From Cladobotryum mycophilum (Eukaryota > Ascomycota > Sordariomycetes > Hypocreales > Hypocreaceae), in contig CM071591.1 of assembly GCA_036429605.1 (NCBI GenBank), positions 4,030,001 to 4,094,000 on the forward strand: a DNA stretch of 64,000 bases. Direction: 5' to 3'. The notes beneath the pieces are model-generated. The model had not been told where the DNA came from. It did not search any database and was given only the letters and a program-made list of their open reading frames with translations. This document shows positions 45,156-57,644 of this stretch, piece by piece. The position numbers and the translations under genes are program-made. Each line of letters starts with the position of its first letter. Position 1 is the first letter of the stretch.

Positions 45156-48100
45156 GATGCGTGGTCGGGTCAGTGTCTGGTCTGTTTTTGTTTGTCAGAA
45201 TGATGAATGGTCTGCGATTTTTTCCCCTTCCTTTTGGCCTGTGCCTGCGCCTGCGCCTATGTGTCTCCATGTAGCATTACTTTGACGGCTGGGCTCAGCA
45301 TGAAAAGGCATGGCATACAAGTATATCCACAGACAGCATGCATGACATCCCATCCAGTGGATGACACTCAAATCAGCCGCACTGATGAGGAAACAAAACA
45401 AAAACAAAAAAAAAGCCCAAAAGGCGCGCAGCACAGTGCATTGCACAATTCAGCGTGTACAAAACTTCACAGAAGCAAAAATAATAAGTACAAGAAAAGG
45501 ACTTGAATCGGGTTCTGTGGAGAGAGTCAGAGTGCTGGAGTCAGCGAAATCTCCCAAAGCAAGGGAGAGAAGGCGACGGATGCCATGTCTGTCCTAACCC
45601 CCAACAAGGGAAAGAAAAAAATTACGGAGTACAGACAAGAGAAGGGGGAATGGAATTGGCCAGTATGAAGAAAGCAACAGGGGTCCCTCAAATGAGGATC
45701 CTTTCTAATTCATCATGGTCGCCGAATTTGGCGGTGCCCTCGGGTCTTCCGTCCAAATCCTTGGACGAGTGGGTGGACACTTGCCCAGGGACCCTGGCAT
45801 GATTGCATGGGTGTGCGTGTGTGTTTGTTGCCCTTGCAAAGCAGCGGCAGCAGTATGAACAACAGTAGCAGCAACAACAACAAGAATCTCTCTCATTCTT
45901 TTCAGAATCCAAAGAGCCCCGAGCCTAGATTGATAGATAGAGGGATAGAGCAAGAAAAAGGGAAAAAGAGTAACATGGCGGCGAAAAGCCTGCGTCAGGA
46001 CTAGCACCGGGATATCTTTCCACAGCGCCGGGTACTTTTTTAGTTGGAACAGAAAAGACAAACAGTTGGGTTCTCCGTTAAGTTGCAACAGGCATAGCGG
46101 GTGAAATCTTAGCTCCAGGCTGTTAGGGCTCCCATGTCCCATTAACGCTAGGGAGAAGAGAGATGATCTGGGCTTTCTTTCTGTCTCTCTCGCTTTGTCG
46201 TTCTCTTTCGCGCTCTCTCTCTCTTTCTCTCTCTCTCTCAACATCCACCTCCACCTCCATCTCCACCTCGCTTCACCTTGGTGTGGGATGAGGGAGAATG
46301 TGGAGGTGAGGGATGGGGAGGGGAGGGATAAACGTATGGAGCCCCCCATGTGCCAAGCATGACTGATAGACGAAAGACGAGCCAGCGAGGGCAAGGGAGG
46401 GAGGGAGAGAAACGCCCAGAGCAGCAGCAGCGAGCAGCAGCAGCAGAGATCCATGGGTGGGTGGATGTGGATGGACAAGGTATCCGGCTGTCATGCCGCC
46501 ACGCAGCGCCAGAGCCAAAGCCAGGTCATGTATGGGCTCCCAAGGCATGCAAAAAGCTGGATACCACCCCCGTTCACAGGACTCGGATAGACGTTCCGTG
46601 CGGCGCCACTTGGTGCTTGTCGCTTTTGAAGTTGGTGGGTGGTGGGCAAGAGAGGCAAGAGAGGAAAAGGGAAAAAAAAGTGGCATGACAGCCCAACCGA
46701 CTTTGTTGACGTAAAGTGAAGGTGGCTTGTTTTTCCTTGATTGTTTGTTCTTTGAATATCAGCCTCTTTTCATTCTCCCCATCTCTCGCTCTAATACCCA
46801 ACGCTTGGGTCTTCTCTTTTTTATGAGGAAGGGGGGAGGAGAATCATGGGCGCGCACCTTGCCTTGCCCTGTCTTGTCTTGTCTCGTCTCGTCTTGTCTC
46901 GCATTGTCATAGTTGCCTGGGTAAGTAGATACTGTGTGTTGGATGGACTACCTGGTAGGTATCCAGGTAGGTAGAGAGGCGGGAGAGAGGTATCCTATTT
47001 GTTAGATGCAGGCGGAAGAGGAAGAGGAAAAGAAAACAATTGATGCTTTGGTTCGGTCCGTTTGTTGAGGGCTGCGTCTTGAGAATCAAAAAGAAAAGAA
47101 AAGAGAAGAGAAGAGAGGGGGAGAGACCGCCGCCACCTTTTCTCGACGTTTTCTTCGCACTTTCCTTGGTGTTGAGTTGATGCGAGTATCGTTGTGTTCT
47201 TTCCTTCCTTTAGGTTAGTTGGTTGGTACGTAAAGTAGGCAGGTACTACGTAATCTTGAACTGTGTACGGGGTACGGAGTACTGTACTGTGTAAGGCTTA
47301 AATCTCGTATGATAGAGTTTCCATCTTTTTGTCTCATCTCTCTTTCCTCGACACCTTTCTTCTGCGGCTTCGTTCTCTCTCTCTTATTCCTTCTTTCTTT
47401 TTTCGTCTCGCCCTGCGTTACACTAACCTCTTTTTGATTTTTCACATCCCCCCCAACCCAACCGAACCAAATGACCAACCAACAACGTGACGCCTCTTGA
47501 ATGTGTGTGTGTGAGCGAGAGAGATACAAGATACAAGGCATGATTCAAAAATTCCACATCCTCGTCCGTCACCAGAGACAGACAGGCAGGCATCCTCCCC
47601 CCTCCCATGGTGACAAGCCAAGTGTAAATGGCATAATGTCAAGGAAAGGAAATCGCAACTTTTGCCAAATCAAGTAGATTTCCAACCTGCATGCATAACC
47701 TGATACATATATGTAATGTATGTATAAGCTTCTCACGTGTTTTTCTTTTTTACTGCATCTGGTAAGAAACCAGGGCCCTTCAATATGACATCTTGTTTTT
47801 TTTTGTTGTCCGTCATCTTACACGCCTGCTGCCTCTGCCTTGTACTCTGTACAGCCAATGCATACAGGTAGATACCTAGGTACTAGGTGCATTGCATATT
47901 ACACCCCATCCCTTTCTCTCCCTCTCTCCCTCTCCCCCTCTCCCTACAGAACCGGCGGGTGAACGGAGATGTGAAAAAGATGAACCATCGGCAAGGCTGA
48001 ACGCGAACCCAGCGTTTCTTCCCCAAGGCAAAGTTCCTACGAACTTGAGCGCATGTAATAAGAAAAAAAGGTCCAAGCTTCCTTTCTCCAAGTATGTAGT

Positions 48101-50719
48101 TCCTGTGCCCTATAAAACAGCCCGATTGGATATCCACTTTCTCGGGGCTTGCCTTTTGCCCTTACTATATAGTACTACTACCTACTTGTACATACCTACT
48201 CTACCTAGGTGCTACTACTGCTGCATAATGACCATGTTCTGATTTAATGAGCAAAAAAAAGAACAGAAAGAAAATGCCGATTTGGGGGCTGAGAATGGGA
48301 TCGCCCAGTTGGGGGGGGGGTGAAATAGCACGAACGTTGCAATTAAAATAGAGCTTTTCAAGGGAGAGAGAGAGAGACGGACGTGACGCAGGAAAGCAAA
48401 AGATGGCCGTCGTCCTACTTGTGCATACTTGGAGCATGCGGGCGCCGCCGCCCCGTTGTTGATCATGGTAGGGATCTGATAATGTCTGGGCAAAAAAAAA
48501 AAAAAGGCAAGCATAAACTTGGAGGGCGGATGGTGGAGAGAGAGGGCTGACTGCATCGACGATCTTCGTCCTGTCCTGTCATGTTTTTTTTCTTTCTTTC
48601 TTCCTTCTTCCTCTTTCTTCCCCCATACCAAGCCTTTCATCTCCCTCCCTTCTCGCATCACGAGGCGAGATTTGCGGGCTTTGGGGACCGAACCAATGAT
48701 TTTATACTTGTACAATCAAACCACGTCGTAATGGTGTAAATTTGAATCGTATTCTCGCTCGTAACCGAAATAAACAAGAAACAGAGACATGCATCGGCGG
48801 CTATGTGCATAAAAAATAAAATAAAATAAAATAAAAAGGGACTTTGAAGCAAGCTGTGGTGGTCCTCGCAAGCAACAAGTTATTTGTAAAACCATGGTCA
48901 TCCAAAGGGGTTCGTCGTACGACTTGCTACCTCTAGAGGTACCTTGCCTCTCTCTCTCTCCCGTCCCCGCCCCCTCGTGTCTTTCCAGTCTTATAGAAGC
49001 TTCCAAATTATTGTTTCTCACTTCCTCTAAGAACATTCCTCCGAACTTCCAGTTTCGTTAAAGATCTTATGTTACGTCCGGTACGGAGTTCGTTAGAAAA
49101 GCATGTACGTATTTTGCATGTATGTAAGACGGAGCTATCTCCGTAGCACAGGTAAGGCAAGGTACTAGGTAGTGTAGGTCATAGAGAGAGAGAGAGTGTG
49201 TGTGTGTGGACAAGTCCCCCTCGCCCCAGCCGCGTCCACCAGGGATCCATCCCCATCCCTCCCCATCACATCACATCACAAACAAAAAGAAGGGAAAGAA
49301 AAGAAAAGAAAAAAGGATCCACGGCTAATGCCATGTGCCTAAAAGTCTTAGTTGTAGTAGTAATATCCTTATCCTAGGCTCCCGCGCCACGTTCTGTCGG
49401 CGGTTCCGTCCGCGGCAACGGTTTCAAAAGAGAAGTGGTGGGTGCACTGCTACTACATACTGCTACTGCTACGACGGCATTCCAAAGGGGGAAACCAACA
49501 AGGCTAGGTAAGGTTGAGGCTAAAGCCTTCACATCGCTTTTACTACTACGCACTTACTAGTATTACCTGTGTTTTCTATAGCACGGTTTTCAAGTTCCCA
49601 CATGAACTGGTGTCTGTTCGCCTTTCTAGATCTCGAACCACTGGGGAGAAAGAGAGAGAGAGTGGGGAGGGGGCCGCAAAGACCAACTTGCACGGGAGCT
49701 CCGATGAGACGGATTCCAAACTTGCAAGTAGTAGTAGTATAGTCCCTTATTTTAGGTAGTCGTATGATCCCATGGATGATGGATTGTACAAGTCTTATGA
49801 AAGAAGAACAAATAGTTCAAGGTATGGAAGCACAAAAGAAGTGCATACACGCACGCCTGCATACATACAGTACGCGATACCAAGATTACATTGGATCACA
49901 CACACCTTGCTTCGTACAAGCATACCTCGTACCTATAGTATTATACCAAGACTTTCCAGGGCGGCAGCTGACCACGATGTAAAAAAAGCAAAACAAGAAA
50001 GCGAGATGAAAGATCTCATATTATTAGTAAATGAAGACGCGAAGCTGTAATTATCCTGATCCCTCCATGATCTTCTTCCCGCCCCTTCTCTCCCTTTCTT
50101 GCATCTGCATGATAAATTCCCACTCACCGAAGCAGAATAATCATGCAAATTGCCTCATCCCACATTATGCACAATCCCATCCCATCCCACCGAGCTTCTG
50201 CAAGGGAAGGGGAAAAGGAAAAAGGAAAAAGGAAAAAAAACACAAAACGCCACACGCAAAAGGGAATCCTCACCTTCTCTCTCTCTCTCTCTCAGGTCTC
50301 AAGACACAACTCCTCCCCCCAGTCGCCCAAGTTCAGCCCCCAAGGTCTTGTCCTCTCTCTCTCTCTTTCTCTCACCCTTTTTGTCCCAAATAAAGATGTA
50401 TAGTGGCCTAATAACCCAAAACGCTTGCTTACAAGAAAATCGATTGATCCATTCAGCTCCTCCAAATAATAGTAGTAAAAACGCTAAGCTGTCAGCAGCA
50501 GCATCATCATCAGCGTCTGACCGTCTTTTTGCCCTTGATTTCCCAATAATGATAATGATAATATCATCCCAAACCATGGAAAAACGCCTCATTCCGCCTG
50601 TTCCAAACGCCAAAAAGAAAACGCACCGCTATTTTGCTCGCTGTCACACAATCTTGAGAGTTACCCTGAAAAGTAGAAAGAAAGAAAAAACCCTCCATAG
50701 TCATGTGCTTTCTTCATTA

Positions 50720-51487
50720 CTAGTATCCTAGCGGCGGCGGCGGCGGTGGTGGATAGTCGTCATTCTTAGGGCGACGGTGATGATATTCCTTAAACACTCC
50801 CATCGCAATACCGACTGACAGAGCAATGGCAAATATGATGAATGCAATTAGGATGATTAGGCATATCTTGAGACCACGCTTCCTGCGCTCCCTCGCCGTC
50901 ATCAGAGGAGCAGGTTTATTGCTGCCTGTCTCTACAGCAGATGATGCAGACGACCTTACAGGTGGTGGGTGTGTTGCTGATGGCCGAGTGGGCATGTCTT
51001 GAAGTGGTATCATCTCAACCGTCCTCGCCACCTCGCTCCCTCTGCCCCTCTCGGTAGTACCCATAGGCATAGCCAGGGCCAAGGCCGAGCCGGAAGGTGT
51101 ATGCTGGTGCGACGTAACGCTTCTCGTATTGAGGGGTGAGTTGCTACTCGGTGCTCGACTTGGCTCATATGGAGGTGGCGGAACGTCGGGAATGGTACTA
51201 TCAGGCCATGACGAGTGCTGGTAACTTGAAACATGGCCAAGCGAGGACGGCTGTGTCAATAACGACGGCGATGAAGCGCCTAGCGAGCTTGTGCCCATAA
51301 TCGTGGATGCATGCGAAGGAGTCGAGTAGTTCATGCCGTATAGTGCTTGGTGATTGTGTATACCCATCATCGCATCCGGGGGCGGTCTCCCACCTGTGCC
51401 GGGCTGGTACGGGGCATCCGGATAGGCAGCATTAGGGATCGAGTCCGAGGGATGAAGCTCATGATGGACATCGCCATAATGATCCAT
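50720..51487 (-). CDS. Single-pass membrane protein of unknown function
   Basis: One uninterrupted minus-strand frame from ATG at 51487 gives 255 residues. I chose this start because the frame further upstream reads through low-complexity, Cys/Leu-rich leader-like sequence. The first 190 residues are Pro/Ser/His-rich and disordered, with several PPPPYEP-like motifs (DVPPPPYEPSRAPSS) that could bind WW or SH3 domains. A basic stop-transfer-like block (TARERRKRGLK) precedes one membrane helix (ICLIILIAFIIFAIALSVGI). The short end is His/Pro-rich (EYHHRRPK, PPPPPPPLGY). There is no N-terminal signal peptide, so a tail-proximal anchor with the long N-terminal part in the cytosol is the likely topology. 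I do not recognise a named family. Confidence 0.65.
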   Translation of the reverse strand: MDHYGDVHHELHPSDSIPNAAYPDAPYQPGTGGRPPPDAMMGIHNHQALYGMNYSTPSHASTIMGTSSLGASSPSLLTQPSSLGHVSSYQHSSWPDSTIPDVPPPPYEPSRAPSSNSPLNTRSVTSHQHTPSGSALALAMPMGTTERGRGSEVARTVEMIPLQDMPTRPSATHPPPVRSSASSAVETGSNKPAPLMTARERRKRGLKICLIILIAFIIFAIALSVGIAMGVFKEYHHRRPKNDDYPPPPPPPLGY

Positions 51488-54161
51488 GACCCGGACCGGG
51501 CCGTGGGCGCTGTCGAAGGATCGGTGATGGTGGTGGTGGTATTTCGCCAGCCGGGCTTCTCCACTACCCTTGGCACTGTAGATCGCTGCTTTATCGGTCC
51601 TCGCAGGGTGTAAAAGGTTGTCGCAGAACGTGTAGAAGCCTCTATATATCGATATACCGTCGTGCAATAGTCCAAAATACGCGGTCGCCGTTGTGTAGCA
51701 AAGCGTCAAAAATGATGAAATAGGAGCGCTGGGAAACCAATCCAATAGTGATGTTGAGTGAGGCTGTGCTCGGATCGACACGATGTACCGTGCCGAAAAG
51801 ATGGGGTCGACCAAAAGTTTTGGATGCAACATAAACAACAACACGAGTTTTGGCAGTAATAGGCTGTAAATATCAACAACACCACAACAACAACAAACAC
51901 TGTTGTTGTTTGGTGATGGTGATGAAGGAGAGAGAAAGGAATCAATCTTCATTCCTTCTTCTCGTAACGCACATACTAAAAGTATTCCTTGCAACTGCCC
52001 TCACTCTTCCACCTCAGCAGCAACTCCTCTCTCTTCTTCCCTCGTCCCTCTCGTCCACTCCCCGCACGACAAGAAAGCAATCACATGCTACAAGCGCAGT
52101 GTTTATCACCGAAAACGGAGAAGTCAGAATTTGGGATGACATTATCTATTATACTATATCCAATCATCTTCTTTTTCTTTTCTTTTTCTTCGTCTTCGTC
52201 TTCTTCCCTTTTGATTTTTCCTTTTTTAAGCGAGCCTGCAGAAAAACATCAATCTAGGCAGTGAAGAGGAGGAGGAGGAGGAGGAGGAGGAGGAGGGGAT
52301 GGAAGACACATAAGCGAGTTACTTTGTAAGCGAACGGCATAAACGAGGCAATAAGTTGGCATAAATTAGTTCCAATGCCTTTCCTTGGAAGATGAATGAC
52401 ATATATCCTAAACGGGAGATTCCCAAAATGGGAGAATAATGCTTCAGCATGCCACGTCTTTGGGTGAGACACGCTCAAGGATCATTCATTGTCAAAATCC
52501 AGTTTTTCTTCTTCTTTCTCTCCCTTACATACTTGATCGTCATATGATGGCTTTTTTTTTGTTTTTGTTTTTGTTTTTTGTTTCCTCTTGCTGAAAACAT
52601 CCCCCATCATCTGAAACACCTCTTTTTTCTTGGTCTACGTAATGGACATTCCTCCTTGCTTCATGCACCTCTCGTCACATCCAGAAGCGAGATGGGGAGA
52701 TGGGGGGATAATGGGGCGCCTCTTCAGACAGACAATATACGGGGCTGGGCAATCTGGAGGTTGGGGTTCGGTATCCCGTTCCCGCTCCCGCTCTTCCTAG
52801 TTATGAACCTCACTCATTCACTCACTGCATAACCACAAGAGACAAGAATCCTCCCTCCCTTGACAATAATGACAAATGCCCAGAAAGTTCATCTCATATC
52901 CTGGTTCCTGCTGTCTCATGATTCCGTATGTCCACAGCTTTGGTCCCATGATGGGCTGTCTCGCATACTAGCATCACTCCAAGGTGGCTCCCCCTCCTTC
53001 CTGTCTACGATGCTGCAGCCCCAAGATTCCCCTCCCTTGTCTGTGATAAGTCTGATCCTCCTGCATACAAAGTTGGGTGGTGGACGAGGGTGGAGGAGGG
53101 GTCTCAGTTCAGGCCCCCCGGTCCACATCGTACCGATGCCAGTGTGGCCCTATCGAGTATGTAAATCCGATTGGAGAAAATACGCAGATTTGCTTTCACC
53201 TCGTTCTTCCCTCCCCCGGTTGATAGGCATCTCAGACAGAGGGCCCGGCTGCTGTCCGAAGGTCTCCCTTCCATTGTTTCACCTGTTTTTAGATTTTTAA
53301 GAGACAAGAGACAACATGATTAGATGATTAGGATTATTGAAACCGTAGCAAGGCGGCTCTCAAAGTTGGGTAGTTGAGCATGCCCGTGACTCGCAACCAT
53401 GTTCCGCGTTCGGTTGACGTTCTCTTCTCCCTTTCCTACCCATATGGCCCCGAGCATGTACGCCGTGTATGTCCCCCCGCCCAAGAGGGAATAATACTAC
53501 GTTACGATTCGAAAGCAAGATCAGTAGATTCACTTAGAGCATGCATATCTCAAGAAAAAGATCTTACGCCATCAACTTTCCATTCAAAGCACCTAACGGA
53601 GCTATCCTACAAATGAAAAATTTGTATCTAGTTCATGCGTCCTGATTGACAGCTTCCTCCGTCTCAAAGGCAGCGAGTCCGTCTTCGATCCCCAAAAGCC
53701 CACCAATAGTCTATCCAATACACCAACAGCCTCTCCAAACGACAAAAGAACACAGTATCGAAGCCTCCAACACACACACACAAGGCAATCGCTCGTATTT
53801 TGTTTCCAAGGCCAGCCCGCTATTCTAAACATATACCAGCCCACAGATGATTGCGAGCCATCTACTACATTGTTATTAAACAAAACAAAAAGACTTTGAG
53901 CCGCTGTGACAATCCATATACCCTTCTAATCACTTTCCTACCCTGAGATGCGGCCCCTTTCACCTTCCCAATGACAATTAGTACAACCGGCAGCCTACAC
54001 AAATACCGTTCTCTCTTCCAACTCCCAGTCCTTCCCTCGTAAGTACATCAAAAAAAAAAAAAGAAAAAAGAAATCAAAATTCCTGCTTTTCCTCGAATTG
54101 TAACACAACCCCTTTGTAGAAACAAAAAGTTTTCCCTATTCGATTCGCTGTTGCAACATCA
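51488..54161. other. Intergenic region upstream of the membrane-protein gene
   Basis: 2.7 kb without a recognisable gene. It holds the leader of the 51487 gene (the minus-strand frame stays open to 51994 but is low-complexity), pyrimidine-rich sequence near 51990-52060, a (GAG)n repeat and the 3' flank of EFR3. Confidence 0.5.
52266..52298 (+). repeat. (GAG)n trinucleotide repeat
   Basis: About ten GAG triplets, uninterrupted until a final GGGG. Confidence 0.95.
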
Positions 54162-57100
54162 CTAATATGGAGGCTTGGTTAGGTTACCCAAGCTACCCTC
54201 ACCAGGTCGGCTGTCGATGCCCCGGAGAAGCTCCTGAAGGTCGACGCCCCTGCTACCCTCATCGCGGGAAATAAACGAGCGTGCTGCAGTGCTTTCGCCG
54301 CCACGGCTGACTAGGTTGCGCCTAGAGCCCTTGAAGGCATAGTCATGAATCGATATACCCCCTCCTATCGATCCCTTATCAGATAGGGCCCCAAGATGGG
54401 GAAGAGCTGGTACAGGCGGAATGTCATGTTCGTCCGAGTCCTCATCAAGTTTGGGCCCGGCTTCATGAGGTGGGTTCGAAGATAGTGGGCCGCCGGGACT
54501 ACCAGACATGGATCGCTTCAGTGGCCCACCGGATGTGCTTGGTCGATCCGGATCGGTAGTAGGGCTGAAGCTCTTTTCTGAAGGACTATAGTAGCTAACC
54601 ATACTATCACCGCTATCGTCCTCAGAGCCGCCAAAGCCAGGCGTATGCGGCGTAGCAGTTCCCGAAAGGACGCGTTTAAGCTGTTCCACCGAAGTGACGC
54701 CAGCTCTGCTAGACGCTGACAGTGGTGGCGAGATGCCACTGCGTATACTGGCTTGTCGGTACTTGAAGACGGGGCCTAGGTGCTCACGCTCACCATACGC
54801 TTGGGATGAATGTGGCCGCAGATTGTGCTGGCTACCAAACGGCGACACGGGTAAATGGCCGTTTCCGTGACCGTTTAGGCCTGCTGTGGAGATGGTAAGC
54901 CCTCTGAGGCCCGTGGCAACAGTGCCAGCTCGGGAGCCGTTGATGGACTCGGTCTTGCCCTCAGCGGCCAATGCAGCCATGACTTCGTCCCTCGACCATT
55001 CTACCGTCATTTGCTCACGGAAAAAACTTGGCAGTGCTGAAGGCCTCTCAGTGGCCGGAACAGAGCCCATACTGGCTCCCAACATAGGACCAGGGTGTGC
55101 GCGTCCGGGTGAAACGACAGGACTTCCTGGTGGTGACAAGCTCCTCTCCTCATAGCCAGTAGCAACACATTGGATCAAGGAGTTGCGGTCATCAAACGGC
55201 AGGAGTTCCTCCGTTTCAAGGGCATTTAAATCCCATGCTGGTTGGGGTCGGACCTGGCCGGGCATTCCAATCTGATCAATAGATGGTGCTGGGATATTAA
55301 TGCCCTCGACCCAGAATCCCTTGCTTCGTCGCCGACCAATCTCATTGTTAATGGCACGGCCAACCGCAGACGTTTCAAATTCAAACTTGTAAGTCAACGC
55401 CCAGAAGTAGCCATGACACAAAGCTGCCACCCGGACTTTGTGAATGGGCAGCTCCACCTCCATAACCTCTTCTTGCAGTCGATAAACCATGGGCACACCA
55501 TACCGCACGGCATTCACGCCAAGCTTGAAGACCAGCTTCGTCAGGAGGCTGTGCAGCATAGTGAGATCATTGTCAAAATCGACAAACTGCAAAGCATTGT
55601 CATAGATGGCCAAGTGCAGCTGTGGGAGAAACTGAGAGCGTCTCGCTTTGGTTTGACGTTCTCGATTCGAGGCGCTTGAAACTGCCCGCCTACCGTTGGG
55701 TGGCTCACGAGAACCCTTGACTGAAGACCGATGGAAATCGAAAACTTCATCCCTTGCGACCAGATCAGCGCTGGTCGTCTCCAGATCCAGCCATGTCATG
55801 AGAGCGTCAACATATGCTTTCCGGACTGAGCCCTCCGGGTCGCGTAAGAGCCACTGTGTACCCTCCCAAACTGATGTAGGCACCCGGTTTCTGCCGAGGT
55901 CCATGTTGGTGCTGAGCTTCGTCTTGGGATTCGCAACGTGAAGAATTCCCTTGACAACCCTGAGAGCCGAGATCCGCCCGGCATTGTAAGCAAAGTATGC
56001 GTCCGTGTATGAGGTTTGGCTTTCTGCCAAGTCAACCACTGATGCCCCAGGGCCAGGGTGCTCGTTGCCATCGGTCTTTTCCCCCTGGGGTGTTGAGATG
56101 GCGCTGGATTGGCTAGGCTTGAGGCGGCCAAGAATAGCAGCAATCATGTCTGATATCTGGTCTGCGTAATAAATGTGACTGGCAAGGTCTCCTATGCATT
56201 GCTCTAGTCGAACCAAAAGCTCCTTGCGCTGACCGCGTGTGCCTTGTTCCCTGTCGCTATCCGTCTTCTCGTCATTAGGGGTCTCGGCCCGGCTGCCAAT
56301 GTTGGACAGCTGGAACAGCTTCCTGATCTGTTTAATCAGACCCAATAGAACATCCATAACGCTGAGGCCAATCAAGTTGATGTCGGATCTCAGCAGGGAT
56401 TCGATCATGGCCGTCAAGGCCATATGTTGACCCAGATTGTCATCCCTCATCGATGTGTGCGTCAGAGTGTCCAATGCCGATACAAGGATGACGTAGCGAT
56501 CTTGCACGGGGGCCCATCGAGCAATGATGCTATACATCTTGATGGCCCAGCCCGCATTTTCACCCCTCTCGTTTTGAACCACTGCTTTGTCTCCATGCGT
56601 CACCCGCTCGGCAATGAACTTGAGGAGGGCACCAGTTGCCGTGTAAATCTGCGATCGGTTTGGCACCACAAAGATGCTCTTCAAGCACTGCATCGCCAAC
56701 ACTCCGGTGTCTTCCTCGGCCATTTTGTCGACGTCCATAGCGGTCCCTGAAATGGCAAGGGGGTTTGCATCACCTCCTGTCTCACTAGTTCTCACGGTAG
56801 CAATGCTCGTTCTGCGGCGCAGTAGCTTCTCTGTGTCGACTTTTTCCTCCATTTCGACACGTTGCAATAACACGTCAACCATCCGCGTTTCCTCGGTCCA
56901 CAGGTTTTCCAAAATCATGGGGACTATGGTGTCAATCTGGCGACCGCTTGGTGTAGCGAGGGCATCAGACGTAGCAATGTATCTTATAGCACTAAGCCCA
57001 GCGTTTCTCCAACGCATCTGTATGGGTCGACTGGCGGTGCCCTTGCTTGGCACATTTCGAGTAGAAGCGAGCTTCGCATAGGATCGCACAATCGATTCGT

Positions 57101-57644
57101 AGTGGTTGAGGTAGGATTGGTCGGCGAACAGCGAGGAGGCGTCGTGGTGCTCGCAAAAGGCTTCCCAGGTAGGGAGCGACGATTCGATCATGGTAATGTC
57201 ACCGGAGCGGAGGATGAGGTCGAGGATTTTGAGGATGCATGGTGCTATGAGAACGGCATCTTTGGGCGACTTTTCGACGAGGGCTGCAAGAATGCCCAGT
57301 GTGACTTGCACATTACTGTTAAAATGAGAAAATGTCAGTATGCATGCGTCTATGAGCTTCGCGGCTACCAACGGATGGACCGGGAAGAATGGTGGTTGGA
57401 TGTATGGGGAGATGACAGGATTGACGTACCCAATGCGCATGCGCCAGACATCGCTGGCCGTCTTCTTCTCAAGAAAAGCACCAATCTTCTGAATCTTTGA
57501 TCGACGGCTGGTTGCATAGTAAAGGAGGTAACTGAGCTCGCTGCTGTTGGGCTTAACGTCAACAGCTCCCTTGGTGGTCCGGGGATAGCACTTGAGCACG
57601 AGGACCTGGTGCTTTGGGCGACATTTTTGCTGGATGGCATTCAT
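54162..57644 (-). CDS. EFR3: Efr3, plasma-membrane anchor of the PI4-kinase complex
   Basis: Two minus-strand exons, 57644-57430 and 57315-54162, give 1122 residues. The start is MNAIQQKCRPKHQVLVLKCY, then AVDVKPNSSELSYLLYYAT and KIQKIGAFLEKKTASDVWRM, the conserved head of the Efr3 family; two early cysteines and basic residues fit membrane attachment. An alpha-helical HEAT/ARM-like rod continues to about residue 800 and is followed by a Ser/Pro/Gly-rich disordered tail ending LTKPPY. In yeast Efr3 recruits Ypp1 and the PI4-kinase Stt4 to plasma-membrane patches. Intron 57316-57429 (GTACGT...TTAACAG) is 114 bp, a multiple of three and free of stops. Removing it restores RIGNVQVTLGIL, so I treat it as an intron. 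Upstream in-frame sequence is probably leader. Confidence 0.92.
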   Translation of the reverse strand: MNAIQQKCRPKHQVLVLKCYPRTTKGAVDVKPNSSELSYLLYYATSRRSKIQKIGAFLEKKTASDVWRMRIGYVNPVISPYIQPPFFPVHPLVAAKLIDACILTFSHFNSNVQVTLGILAALVEKSPKDAVLIAPCILKILDLILRSGDITMIESSLPTWEAFCEHHDASSLFADQSYLNHYESIVRSYAKLASTRNVPSKGTASRPIQMRWRNAGLSAIRYIATSDALATPSGRQIDTIVPMILENLWTEETRMVDVLLQRVEMEEKVDTEKLLRRRTSIATVRTSETGGDANPLAISGTAMDVDKMAEEDTGVLAMQCLKSIFVVPNRSQIYTATGALLKFIAERVTHGDKAVVQNERGENAGWAIKMYSIIARWAPVQDRYVILVSALDTLTHTSMRDDNLGQHMALTAMIESLLRSDINLIGLSVMDVLLGLIKQIRKLFQLSNIGSRAETPNDEKTDSDREQGTRGQRKELLVRLEQCIGDLASHIYYADQISDMIAAILGRLKPSQSSAISTPQGEKTDGNEHPGPGASVVDLAESQTSYTDAYFAYNAGRISALRVVKGILHVANPKTKLSTNMDLGRNRVPTSVWEGTQWLLRDPEGSVRKAYVDALMTWLDLETTSADLVARDEVFDFHRSSVKGSREPPNGRRAVSSASNRERQTKARRSQFLPQLHLAIYDNALQFVDFDNDLTMLHSLLTKLVFKLGVNAVRYGVPMVYRLQEEVMEVELPIHKVRVAALCHGYFWALTYKFEFETSAVGRAINNEIGRRRSKGFWVEGINIPAPSIDQIGMPGQVRPQPAWDLNALETEELLPFDDRNSLIQCVATGYEERSLSPPGSPVVSPGRAHPGPMLGASMGSVPATERPSALPSFFREQMTVEWSRDEVMAALAAEGKTESINGSRAGTVATGLRGLTISTAGLNGHGNGHLPVSPFGSQHNLRPHSSQAYGEREHLGPVFKYRQASIRSGISPPLSASSRAGVTSVEQLKRVLSGTATPHTPGFGGSEDDSGDSMVSYYSPSEKSFSPTTDPDRPSTSGGPLKRSMSGSPGGPLSSNPPHEAGPKLDEDSDEHDIPPVPALPHLGALSDKGSIGGGISIHDYAFKGSRRNLVSRGGESTAARSFISRDEGSRGVDLQELLRGIDSRPGEGSLGNLTKPPY

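Larger units (their letters stand above)
43374..50719. other. 7.3-kb gene-poor, repeat-rich region upstream of RSR1
   Basis: No supported coding gene. Open frames are translations of simple repeats (GT, CT, GTA, GGTCT) or are contradicted by stops in every alternative frame. The proximal part should contain the RSR1 promoter. Purine/pyrimidine tracts at 46212-46239, 47096-47120, 48960-48985 and 50274-50295 and an (AAAAT)n run at 48809-48836 are notable. Confidence 0.5.

Noticed and set aside
45705..46478. Minus-strand frame of 257 codons
   Set aside because: Low-complexity Cys/Leu/Ser and Arg/Glu strings from CT and AGC repeats. No start context, introns or family motifs.
51488..51994. Upstream extension of the membrane-protein frame
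   Set aside because: Cys- and Ser-rich sequence without domain character. The internal ATG at 51487 begins the compositionally coherent protein.
52860..53300. Plus-strand frame of 146 codons
   Set aside because: No recognisable domain, no promoter-like flank, and overlapping frames of similar length on the other strand.
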